Assembly (NCBI GenBank): GCA_000697055.1
Contig: JNDT01001546.1
Span: forward strand, 1 to 64,000
Source of the DNA: Saksenaea vasiformis B4078
Lineage: Eukaryota; Mucoromycota; Mucoromycetes; Mucorales; Saksenaeaceae
Direction: 5' to 3'
Length of the DNA stretch: 64,000 bases
Below are positions 24,584 through 35,362 of the stretch, in pieces; the first letter of the stretch is position 1; each line of letters starts with the position of its first letter. Made by a program: the position numbers and the translations under genes. The notes below the pieces were generated by a model. That model was not told the DNA's origin. It ran no database searches and saw only the letters and a list, made by a program, of their open reading frames with translations.

Positions 24584-24715
24584 AGAGATGAGGACAAAAG
24601 TGGTAGAAAGACAAGAGAACAGGACAGAGTTATCATTTTCCTCTTGTTGATATTTGGTTCTTGAATTCTTAGAGTCACCTGATGGCCTGCCGCCTTTGAC
24701 AAACTAAGGAGCAAC

Positions 24716-24858
24716 ATCAGTATACTGTTTATTCTTCTGAAAAAGTATGAGAAACTGTTTTAACTAAAATTTTCTCTAGATAACTGAATTCAGCAGAGTG
24801 ATATATGGTACACTTATTAGGAACTGTTGTGTAGCATTGAGTTGTTTGGACACAATAG
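24716..24858 (+). repeat. Direct repeat D, copy 2
   Basis: This is the partner of the block at 23100-23290, ending TGTGTAGCATTGAGTTGTTT and differing mainly by transitions. Confidence 0.6.
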
Positions 24859-25667
24859 TAAGAAAATAAAAAAGCTTATAAAAAAAGATAAGAAAAACAA
24901 AAGATAAGAAAAAAGAAGTCTAAAAAAAGTAAAGAGACAATTTTTGCATTGTTTTATTTTTGTTGTTCTTGTAAGCAATTGCAAGTGAGTTTGAATCTCA
25001 CATTAGTTTTATATATATTAGTTGTTTCTGTCTTTTTGACATAGCATTTAGATAATCTGTATAGTTCATTACAGCTGTGTGGCATTTGTACTAGTGCCAC
25101 TCTACCTGATCGAATGCTGAAAGTCTCTTTGAGATTACAACAAATGAGCATATCAACTAGCAATGAATTTTGTATTATGAATCTGTTACGGTGATTTAGA
25201 GTAATTCAGTACATTCTCAATAGCATTGATTAATAGTAGTAGCGCTCTATTGTATTTTACGACAAAAGTTTGCATGTCTCTCATATACTCGATTAAAGGA
25301 TTTAATATAGCAGACAAAGTACAACGATTGTTGAAAGTTTTTTTTAAGCATACTAAATAGTCAGTAACTATAGCTTCCTTAAGAAGATAAGAAAAAGGAT
25401 CCAATGAGTTGATTCTCATATTGCCACTTGCTGTGTTATTGCGTTAGTTGCGCATAGTATATGTCTACAGTGTTACGCTGTATTTTTCAGCTGCTGTATA
25501 TGGATAGTGTCGTTCCAAGTATTGTCGTAGCGTAAGCTAGATGTCGGTGATTGTTGGTAAAGGTATCGGTTGAATAATGTTCGTTAATAGAAAGGTTCGG
25601 AATTGAGTGAGCACCAGGTCTAGATTTAAGTCAAACACCAAGACTTGGTTAAGCGGTAAAGCTTGAA

Positions 25668-25979
25668 GAAAGAAAAAGAAAAGGTTGAATAGAGTAACTG
25701 TTGTCGGTATTGACAATATCCAAAGAGATCTGGATAAAATAGAATATGATCGTTAGTAAGATCGTTGATATGGTTACCTTGAATCGGCAAAGAGTTTCGT
25801 CAAAGAGTTTCGTCAAAGATAAAAAGAAAAAGAAAAGGTTGAATAGAGTAACTGTTGTCGGTATTGACAATATCCAAAGAGATCTGGATAAAATAGAATA
25901 TGATCGTTAGTAAGATCGTTGATATGGTTACCTTGAATCGGCAAAGAGTTTCGTCAAAGAGTTTCGTCAAAGATAAAAA
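25668..25979 (+). repeat. Perfect tandem duplication, period 154 bp
   Basis: The block containing GGTTGAATAGAGTAACTGTT at 25683 is repeated from 25837 with no difference that I can see, through the AAAGAGTTTCGTCAAAGAT end of each unit. Each unit also contains a short internal repeat (AAAGAGTTTCGTC twice). Identity this high points to a recent event or to an assembly artefact. No coding function is supported. Confidence 0.85.
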
Positions 25980-26889
25980 GAGAAATAAAAAGAAGACAGC
26001 AGAATTGTCGTCGTCGTTTGTCAGACAGAGTAAAATAAAAAGAAAAGAAAAGAAATCAAATGGATTCGGGTTAACGGTGGTTTCTTGAGAATAACCAACG
26101 GAGGCGAGTAATAAAAGGCGGTTTGAGAAATAAAAGAAAAACCTTCGGAAAAGAATTTTTGAGATGGCTCGGAATAGCCAATAGAAGAATATGCTTTTGT
26201 AACCTGATGTTTTATTCATTGAATTGAAAGGGTATTCATGCAAAATAGATCGGTAAAACAATAATTTCGCTAAGTGGATGAACATCTAGTCTATCATGGC
26301 TCAGATGGATAATGACGGCAGGTAATTGGTTCAATCGTATGCGCTTTGGATCGTATGCGGTTTCGATTGTGCGTGGTCTTGATCGCATGTGCCTTTAGAT
26401 AAGGTTTGGGGGTCGATTGGGGATGATACCAGAGGTCATGTGCCGTTGTCAGAGTGGATGTCCGTTTGTATGGGATTTCAAAAGCCTAATGATAGCAGCT
26501 AGAGGATTCCACTAAAAAGAATAAGAAAGAAAAGAAAAATAAAATTATGTCGACGTCATTGAGAAAAATAGGAATAGCAGGCGAGATTGCCTGAGAGTGA
26601 AAAATAGCACTCTACAGCGGATTAAGGCTACTGATACATTTTGCACGTTGATCTTTTTCTTCAAAATGATCCAAACGCGATGCGCATGGTCTGTCATGGC
26701 AAAGTAGAGTGCTACTTCAAAGACTTCGTTCCATTTTTCAAGCAGAAGATCTAGCCATCAGAAGTCGCATGCTGTACCAAAGTTAGGTCTTAGTTTTATT
26801 CCATTTTTAACGTTGGCATGAGTTCTCTGACAATAATGTATCATCCGGTTTTGATCAGTGTTTCTTTCTGTGGTATATCGAGTATCTGT

Positions 26890-27245
26890 TGTAACATGTC
26901 TTCTGCATAGAATCACTGCACACTGCTGTATATTACTGTGCACGGATTATCATATTTCAATCTTACCTTGACATCAAGATCAGCATGCATGGATATGTAG
27001 TCATGGCGATCAGATCAGAATAACAACCAGTTCTGCCGTCATCCTAAGGAAACATGACAGTTAATTTATCTTAACAGAACTCCTTATCACTTTTAATTAT
27101 TGTAGAGAAGCCCGTAGAAAGATATATAAGCTGGGTCGATTAATATACAATAAAAAACATAACACAAGTCTCAAAGGATTTATCTGTCTGATTCTCTTTT
27201 CTGATTTTTCTTTACAAGCGTTTTCAATTCCTATATCACACTTTC
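26890..27245 (+). repeat. LTR-like repeat copy 3 (segments A and C, B missing)
   Basis: Segment A (26890-27085) runs directly into segment C (27088-27245). C has AAGATATATAAG and ACAATAAAAAAC, then CACAAGTCTCAAAGGATTTATC. Relative to copies 1 and 2 the middle segment B is absent, consistent with an internal deletion in an LTR. Confidence 0.6.
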
Positions 27246-27813
27246 ATCCAGACAGGAAATAAAATGTGGAAAAATGGACAGTGAACCTCTAATTTCTTCT
27301 TTGACGCTTTAAGATAGTTTTCAAGCTGATTGTTCATCTTATGTAAACGTGAATAGGAGATATGGAACGTTGCAATAGCACTTCGTGATATGCCACGTTT
27401 TGCGAAAATGCACCAGGCTCTTCCACAACGTGCTTACTTTGATGGTCGATTCGGATTTTGATAGCCGAGGAAACATAAGCTCGTAACCTTAGGTGATAGA
27501 TAAAGTGGATTCATCTTTAATTTTTAAAACGTCACGGGAACAATTATGCAGTGTCTAGTTTAACGGACCGAAACGCATCACTAGGATGGTTATGTTCGCA
27601 CTCCTCAGCGGCGCTCACACACAACGATCCAAACTTGTATACAATTGCATAACAAAGCGCTTCCCAAGCAACGCAGGTTTTATGTAAAAAAAAAAAAGAC
27701 CTACAGTTTGCTTTTCCACAATCTAGATTACGTTCTAAGCTATTTGATTGGAAAAAAGTAAATGCGACTCATAAAATTTGAGGAGCTTCAAGGAAACAAG
27801 TGTCAGTAATAGG

Positions 27814-28587
27814 TCACACAGAAGTGGTCTGTGTAGAACGTACCAGAATAGGGCATATTTCTCGTAACCGAAGTGTAGGACAAAACGTGGTCATATCATT
27901 TGACCTACGAAATATACAGCATTAAAAAGAATTCCGAACAATTTGCTTTCGTACCATTTCACCTCTCCATACAGAATGTTCTTTTCACTTGCATACACAT
28001 GAACAACAGCTACAGCATCCTTATCCCAAGTCAGGCCAGCTGGGGGAGATTCCGAAGTAGCGATGCGAAGCGTTTGGTTTCCCGCGCATCGCACTAATGC
28101 ACGGCCTTTGGAATTTTCTGGTGCCCCTTCATCCGGTTTTGCTTTTTTCTGCTTTTTACTCTCTACTGCCTCGTCTTTGGGTCTCTCCCGTTTCCTAAGT
28201 TTGGCTGCCTGCAGTTCTGCTTCCCGGGTGGTACCTTTCTGAATCCAGTAGTCCCTGATCAATTCATCTGAAAAACTTTTTGTTGCCATGAGGACATGTG
28301 CATGTCTAATCGACACCTACACATTTCCCTCGTTTTCCCATGTATTCCAACTAGAGTCATAGTTCTTCCATTTAATCAAATATTCAATGGTGTTCTGATA
28401 TCAACAAATACGCCGATTAGAAAACAGATATCCTAGGCGCCTCGCGTACTTCTCTCTGGGTCGAAACGCGGTGATCAAGCAAATTTTCTACTTCGTACTC
28501 CTCTTCGTCTTCCTCATCCTCCTGATATTCTTGGTCATCAACAATGTCAGTAACAGTGGACAGTGGCCCAGATGGATCGCTGCTCAT
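27814..28587 (-). CDS. HP1-like chromodomain protein
   Basis: This is probably a heterochromatin protein that reads H3K9 methylation. Four exons are 28587-28450, 28394-28321, 28275-27955 and 27904-27814, joined in frame to 207 residues. After an acidic stretch (DEEDEEE), the chromodomain starts EEYEVENLLDHR and continues IEYLIKWKNYDSSWNTWENEGNV-FSDELIRDYW, with the aromatic cage residues Y, W and W visible. A Lys/Glu-rich hinge (KKQKKAKPDE) follows. The C-terminal part LTWDKDAVAVVHVY...VKWSNDM...CPILV fits the start and end of a chromo shadow domain, but weakly. Intron 2 is only 45 bp and uses AAAAAG as acceptor, because the next AG breaks the frame. The C terminus is short for a shadow domain. 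Confidence 0.75.
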
Positions 28588-29734
28588 TGCTAGTGTTCGT
28601 TATTTCGGTCGCAGGAAAAAAAGGTATTTCAAATGTCTGCATGAAGAAAAAGCGCCAAAACACGAAACTAACACAGTCACAATCGATCCCTCCCACCACA
28701 GCATGTTTCCAAGCGGATTTCCTTCGGACAGCCCTTCGTAGTTCTCTTGGAAAGCCAATTTCACGCGATATTGTTTGACAATCTCTATCCTTAATCGGGC
28801 ATAGTTAAGGGGTGGGATGCATTATTGCTTTGTATTCCGAATAAGTTTCCTAGCATACACACAATGAATTAAATGTGTACGTCATCTCAGCGCCTTAACA
28901 CATGAAGGGCAATTGGAATACTTTGCATCAAAAATGTTCTTAAAGTCATTATTGCCTAGAGATCATGTCAAAGTCTTAAGAGTTACCTCAGAAGAAAGAG
29001 AATCGAATCAGTTCAAAGTCGGACTGTTTCGGCAGGTATCGGATAGCACTATGAGAAAGCGTTACCGACCATTTGCAGCTTTTTGTCACTTTCAGATAAA
29101 TGATTGCCAACCGATGTCACTTCTGATTAGTACTTGGCCGTAGTATCCATCCTATCAAATGTGTTCCATAACAGGGTTAACGTATTTCCATTTACGGTGT
29201 GAGATTCTCTATATTGGAACACCACTTATGCCTCATCTCTAAATCATAGAGACCTCGCCGAGGTCGTTAATAAGGTAGCACTGCTACCGCAGTAATTACC
29301 GTCATGAACACGTATCAACGAGAAGAACGTTCACTTAAAATCTGAATTCCGAAACGACCCGAAAAATATAAATAGGCAGACAAATTGAATGAAATAAAGA
29401 TATCTTCACAGTCTCAAAGGGTTTTATCCGTTTCCCTTTTGTTTAACTCACTCAAATGCCACAGTTACGTTATGACACGGAATTCCCGATCATTTAGCTG
29501 AAAGTGAGAAAGAGCCGTGAGTGGCCGGTAGCGCTGCGTCAGGTGTTCCAGTAAGGATAACAAGAAAGAGGAAAAGGAACCCATGTTAGTTTCCATCTTT
29601 ATCAGTTCTTCGTGACATAACAATTAGCGATACAGTGTATGTACGCGACCAAAGCCCACGCCTATATATCTGTGAGGGTGCGAGATTTTCCGGGCTACCA
29701 ACTTGTGACATTTCTGTGTCGTCTATTCTGATTG
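28588..29734. other. Intergenic spacer
   Basis: No gene is recognised. At 29366-29440 a TATA-like AAATATAAATAGG, then GAAATAAAG and CAGTCTCAAAGGGTTTTATCC, resemble segment C of the LTR-like family, but more distantly. This may be another old LTR end. Confidence 0.4.
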
Positions 29735-30650
29735 TTCTATCTCTTCCCATCAAAGCCTACTCCTGCGGAACCTTTATGTGAAGATTTCGCGCAAGACGTT
29801 GACCTGTCGGATTTTATACGTGCTTCTGCTCCAAAGAGTAACTTGGGGTTTGATGGCACGGACTATGGTGTGTACGTAATGTCGCAGACGGTGGTGTTGA
29901 ACATGGAGGACCTGCAGAAACACATCAGTAGGTACGAGTCCCCAGGAATTGAGAGAGATAAGATGTATCGGCTACTTGGAGCCATACACAATGATGGCGG
30001 AGAAACTCGACGAGGTGACATTTAGCCGAAGACACGCGAGGAATAGAGAGATTGCGAAAAAGGTGCAACCGGTTCTGTATCACTGCCTGTCTCATTTCGA
30101 AATTTCTATCGTTCGGAGCCGGCTAAAAAAGGAACAAAGAACCCAAGAATTCGGAGCTCACGGGTTCTAAAGATATTTGCTGTAGAAGAAAGAGCATACC
30201 TTCGGGGTGTTACAGGAAGGACCGCACAAGTAACCCCAATCATGTGTATTGGCATGAGTGGGACCGGGACAGGCTCCCGAGTCAGAGGGTACTCCAGCCG
30301 AGGTGGAGGCAAACTAAGGAATGAGCATCACCGAAGTACTACTGTGGCGATGACTAATGAATATCACTCCTCAAAAATCTGTGTGTGCTGCTACCAACCG
30401 GTGACCACAGCGAAAAAGAGAAAGATCCCTGAAAGAAAGGAGAAAATATAACGAACAACGGTCCATTGATATGTGTGAACCCAGAATGCCCGTCATTTCA
30501 GAAAGGGTTTACAACAAAAAACCGGGATACACAAGTAACGCTTGCAATCGGCATAGCTGGTGGAAGTCTTCTGGTGACAGAGAACACGTTGCCGCCGTTC
30601 GATCCCAGGGGTCAACTAAAATCAAAGACTTTGTCAATATATCTGAGTTC
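29735..30650 (+). pseudogene. TnpB/Fanzor-like zinc-ribbon protein, decayed
   Basis: Three frames must be combined. The first (about 29735-30020) contains SNLGFDGTDYGVYVM. The second (29949-30065) contains EKLDEVTFSRRHARNREIAKK. The third (about 30090-30451) runs from YRSEPAKKGTKNPRI through GTGTGSRVRGYSSRGGGKLRNEH and TNEYHSSKICVCC. A stop at 30449 and a shift are followed by ICVNPECPSFQKGFTTKNRDTQ. The paired Cys motifs (CVCC and CVNPEC) with a preceding TNEYHSSK and a following RDxxxxLAIGIAG match the zinc ribbon and last RuvC motif of IS605 TnpB and its eukaryotic Fanzor relatives. The name is inferred from these motifs; the copy is clearly inactive. Confidence 0.5.
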
Positions 30651-30889
30651 TATGTCTTTCGTTCTCTCTTCCTGTTAGTTTATCACTATTTATCACTATT
30701 TTATACTAGAACTCTGGTTGACTGGTGCGAGAGTGTGCTAACTAATAAGTTATGCATTCTTTACGGGTGGTTGACCTTCGCTCTATGTTTTGATCGTCTT
30801 ATAACCGTTTCATACTATGATATACTGCATACAAACTTGTGTTAGGCTTTTCTCTTTGTTCTTTTCCGCTCTCTTCTAGTAAGGAATCA

Positions 30890-31610
30890 GAGTACAGTAA
30901 GCCCTACGATTCGGTATACCTGTTCCTCTGACAGGTGCTTACATTTCGTCACTGTTCTGTCGCGCCAGTCCCAACGAATTTCCTTTTTCTGGAGACAACA
31001 AAATGACGGGAAGTTTATCTTTCCTTCTTTCTTCTCCCAAAATATTTCTCCAGAGCAAATGTTGTTTTTGTAAGAACCGCACAAGTAATGTATTGTTTAC
31101 CATCAATAGGCGCGCAAACACAACGAAGAGTGGATGCCTTACTGTTGCCGTGAACGTCCGGTTTCACAAAGATAAGCATTTGTCACATGCAGAATCCTTT
31201 GATAACATCCTTCATAGTCATATAACACCTGTGCGAATCAAGACATGGCTTTCACTTCTTTTTTCTTTGCAGCTACATATGTTGCGGAGAAATCAGAGAC
31301 AACGTTTTCTGATAAGCATTTTCCTATTTATGATCATACAACAAGCTATTTCATAGTAGTCTTTTTTTTTTTTTTTTTTAGATATGGGTCCGGACTGCAG
31401 GATGGCAACTAAAGGCTTCAGAGACCTACACTCAGTTGACAAAATCAGGTTCGTTATCAATCATGCACACTTCACCAGTCATTCATATATCGAAAAAGTC
31501 ATTGCAGTCAATTCTACAGTATACTGGATGCTGCTCATAATACCATGCGTCACCGGTTAAGGGTACCGCAGTCACCCTGTAAAAAGAAGGCTGATGATGG
31601 ACGGCTTTCC
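30890..31610 (+). repeat. Dispersed repeat X, copy 1
   Basis: This stretch reappears in inverted orientation at 62590-63525. Matching blocks include CCGGACTGCAGGATGGCAA (31391), CTCAGTTGACAAAATC (31432), CACCGGTTAAGGGTAC (31552) and GAAGGCTGATGATGGACGGC (31585). A minus-strand reading here, KASTLRCVCAP..GKQYI, parallels the plus-strand reading of the other copy (KTSTFCHACAS..DIQYF). I do not recognise the element's class. Confidence 0.7.
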
Positions 31611-31659
31611 AACGACTCATCCCATGAGCGTGTCTGTACCAAGGACTCACCCCATGAGC

Positions 31660-31989
31660 GTGCCTGTACCATGGTACGCAAAACGAAAAACGGTGCAAGA
31701 AGAAATTCGGAAATTAAAATCCCAAGAGGAACAGCTTTTGCGTAAACAAGCAGCTATTCTCACAATCGGTACCAAATTTGGTCCACTGAAGAACGATGAC
31801 TATCTGAATGAAACGCCAAAGCACGACATTTCAGAGATACCTCCTCCATCAATGACAGACAATCCGTCGTTTGCTTATGATCAGTATTCAGAACTTCCTG
31901 GCATGTATGATTCAGATCGACTACACCGTGAAGCTACCGCGAGTCCTTATGTAGAAATTGATATTGAATTTGAGGGGATCAGTGATTAA
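31660..31989 (+). CDS. Possible last exon of an unknown, truncated gene
   Basis: The frame from about 31660 to the TAA at 31987 reads WYAKRKTVQEEIRKLKSQEEQLLRKQAAIL, a likely coiled coil, then an acidic tail, SELPGMYDSDR...EIDIEFEGISD. Composition and the clean frame suggest real coding. Upstream the frame enters two near-identical units (CATGAGCGTG.CTGTACCA at 31622 and 31650) and then dispersed repeat X. The gene's 5' exons may have been cut off by the repeat, or this may be an element ORF. I do not recognise the protein. Confidence 0.4.
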   Translation: MPVPWYAKRKTVQEEIRKLKSQEEQLLRKQAAILTIGTKFGPLKNDDYLNETPKHDISEIPPPSMTDNPSFAYDQYSELPGMYDSDRLHREATASPYVEIDIEFEGISD

Positions 31990-32211
31990 AATAGTGCCAC
32001 GAAACAAGCAAGAAATGACAGCAAAAAAAAAGGAATTTCCAGAGGCTGAATGAAAAAAACAAGAAAGAAAAAGAAAGAGCCAGGTCCAACAAAACGCCAT
32101 CTTTATATAGAATGTATATAAAGCGAACCAAAATTTTATGCATTGCATCTAATGATGCTCTTCTCTGCCATTCTGGTTATATTCGCATCAGTAAATTAAA
32201 TCTTGATGTAT

Positions 32212-32578
32212 TTATATTTTGCATACCATGATAGGCGCCATGTTTCGTTCCCACTTTGAACCCTCGGGACCACGAGGAACTATCATACAACGTAAGCAAC
32301 AAAGCTAGAAGGATAAAAAGGAAAAACTTACGTAGATAAGGGTCGGGGTGCTCCCACTCTTTCAGAGACCTTTCAGTTTGGTCGATGAGCGCTTGAATCT
32401 GCTTGTGGTTTGCAATGTGCTTGTTCGCTTCGAATTGAGCGCGAATGGCTAGAGCTTTTTGACGCCATATGTCACGCTGAATGATCCAGTCAAATGAGAG
32501 TTTCAGAGAGCGTTTGTACAAAGACTGAATGCGCAACCTATGAGCGTCTTTGAGAGCTGTAGACATGGGCGGGGACAT
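32212..32578 (-). CDS. Complex I subunit NDUFB9 (B22, LYR family)
   Basis: This is an accessory subunit of mitochondrial NADH:ubiquinone oxidoreductase in the membrane arm. The ATG at 32578 starts MSPPMSTALKDAHRLRIQSLYKRSLK, where the LYK triplet stands for the LYR motif. WIIQRDIWRQKALAIRAQFEANK is the diagnostic block, followed by EWEHPDPY. A GT-AG intron at about 32329-32282 joins to LPRGPEGSKWERNMAP, where GGTKWERN-like residues are conserved in fungal B22. The stop is at 32212-32214, giving about 108 residues, which is the fungal length; animal homologues are longer. Confidence 0.85.
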
Positions 32579-35362
32579 TTGCGTTTAGGAATGGGAGCTT
32601 TCTGGGCTTCAGAGGATTGCAGAACGCACAGAAATCACTGCAGAACCGAACGGCATTTAAAAATATACGTTTCAGTGTGGGGTTAAATTTGAACTCCGGA
32701 TTTCGCATCCACAACGAGGGAAGCGTTGCTCAGCTAAAGGGAACCCCATCTCTTATGCAATCAAGGTTCCAGATATATTCTGGTACATTCGATCATTATT
32801 TAAAGATAATACTATAATCGAAAGTACAGAAATTCGCTTACTCTTTATAGAACTTCAACAAAGAATTCATGCAATTTTGCAGTAAGAACATGAAGCATAT
32901 ACACACTCCTATAGTCGAAGCAAAGACTCAATGAGTTAACCCTATTGAATGCTACGCATTATACAAAGAGTATGACACGCTTTGAGCATCATTTCCGTAG
33001 GACGCTCGATATCTGCAATTTCTACTGGTGTTGACAGACAGGAATTTCCACCCTACAGTCATTTAACATCTTCAAGAATCTGTCGTCGCCAAGGAGGCTG
33101 TTATCTGCGTGCTTGTATCCCACTACATGTCAGTATACGGTAGCTTCTTTAACGCTCACCAAAAGACCGCCCTGTTTGCCAATACATGATTTTTAGCTTC
33201 TTCTTCTTCCTCTTCATTTCTTTTTATCTCAGTAGAACACGCGCTACGTTTATTCATCATTAAAGCGGGGTAGAAAACCTTAAACATATACATGTACATG
33301 CTGAGAAGATAAAGTTACTCATATAAAAAGTATAGGTGTGTAAAGGGAAATATTGGTAGCTATTTTCCTTTCTGTGGTTTCGCCGAGGAGGCCGACGGTG
33401 TCCATAAAGGTCGAGCAGCCTGGAAATGATGACGGAATGAACTTCGCTGGAAAAGTTACTACCGGGTGGGTCCTTAGTGTTCCCAACCATGTTTCAGCCC
33501 TGTCCAATAGGGCGAGCGGTATCTTCCGTAATCGCCTTTCCCACTGCGACAAGATGGATCAACACAGGCATCCGACTGATGTACAGCAGGTACTTGATAT
33601 AAGAATACTCGTGGTAGACAAAAGTTCTCTTCATATATGCTTGCAGGTTTGACGTGATATGCATGTAGTGTCTACAAATACGCAAAAGTTCGTTTTCGCT
33701 TTAAACGCAGCAGTAAAAAAAAATTTCGTTATGGACAGGAGAAAAGTCTCAAAATGGGCCATCAAAAATGGCCATCAATCCAACAATGGATATGCAAATT
33801 GACAAGAAGCAACGCACGCTGGCAAACTGTAGCGTATTCTTCGCCATTAAACGAAATAGGCCCTATATCAGCTTGTGCATAAAAGATTTGAAAGATCCAT
33901 AATACAGTACCTTGAGTTACTTCGTAATCGTCTTGCAGAAAATTACAAGCTTCAATTTTCGAACAAAGGAGTAGTCGGGACCAGGTAAACCAGCAATGGG
34001 ACTATCTTGATACCCATACTGTCTTCGACGGGTTGGGGTTTCTTCAACTTTGTCGCGTTGCCTGTTCATGTTTTTGGGAACAAGAAGGAAGAGAGGTTTG
34101 TTCTCAAATGGGTAAATGGAATATATGTGAATTCGTAGGACCGTTGTTTCATTATCCATGATGAGACACCCGTAATACAGTAGACCAAGCCTTTTCGCTC
34201 CTCCATGTCTGCTGAGCCTTTTAAGCAAGATGTGACCAATTGCAAACATGCAATTACCTTTGTAAAATGAAGACATAGTGACAACACTATGGGAAACCGG
34301 TTTCTGATTGACTACCTTTCCCTTAAGTAGAAAGTGATGCATCAGAAACTAAGGCAGTACACATCCATGATGGAGAATTTTTTTTATTTAACCGATTTTC
34401 CATAGTGAAAATCGCTACAAATGTAATTGTCGTTCACTGCTAAGATAAGCTTAAGGGCAGTCTGTCCATAACTCTACGACGTAAGCGAGAAATATTTTTC
34501 TAAGCTTCCGTATTTGTATCAGTGGGTACGAACTCATTCTCTTTGTTATTGGCTCCTTTTGCCAGAGGACCAGTTATCCCGTCTAAAGGCATGGGTTAAT
34601 ACTGCAACATTGGATCAGGAGAGAACTAATTATCCGTTTTTCTTATTAAAAAAAAGAATTTGGCTTGTGCAGCCCATATATCAGCCCACTATCCATTTCT
34701 TTGTCCTGAAAGATATTCGATGGTAAAGAGCAAAGATTAATAAGTTCTCTGCATCCGAAAGTCTTGTATGCCACCAGTAGTTGTCGTTATAACGCTAGGA
34801 AGGTTCGGGTAATCGTCGGTCATTTGTGATGGATTAATCATTCACGCTCAGTATTTAGGAGGAATAAAGCGATGGCTGCCCTGTTTTCAACTCATTTTAC
34901 AGAATCACATGGAACCAAACTTTCTTGTCGTCTATTTTACTCAGTTTAGGATTGTTTAATTTTGCTGTGTGCCTTAACGATCGCCCACTTTTAAGGTGTT
35001 CCACCGGACTCTATGATTGGCTAGAATCCTAGTATTGTATTGAACCTTGCAACTGGGTGGGCTGCCTTTCAAGAATTTCTATTAAGCCGCTTCAAGTCAT
35101 TTTATTGAAGGATTTGGCTGGGCCAAATCTCCACAGACACGGAAAGCGAGAGCTTGAGGATCTGTGTGGCGGTTAATGAATTTGGTCCGGAGGGATTTGT
35201 TCCAAGACCCGGAATGAAGGAAGGCAGTCCTGCTGCTGACTTGCGTCGTGGAACTAATACTGTCAGGGTAGGAGTGGTGTGCAGCAGTGCAACTGGGCAG
35301 AAAAAAAAAAAGGAAAAGCGCAGGGCGATACTATAAACAAAGGGAATACAGAAAAAACCACC
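32579..35362. other. Long spacer without a supported gene
   Basis: There are several minus-strand ORFs: 33917-34342 (141 codons, with LPGPDYSFVRKLK near its end) and 33319-33552 (77 codons, starting MSQWERRLRKIPLALLDR). Neither has a motif or splice partner that I recognise, so neither is called as a gene. They may be fragments of transposon ORFs. Confidence 0.45.

Noticed and set aside
33260..34342. Minus-strand ORFs at 33.3-34.3 kb as a gene
   Set aside because: I found no motif, no convincing splice links and no family; they overlap other ORFs of similar size.
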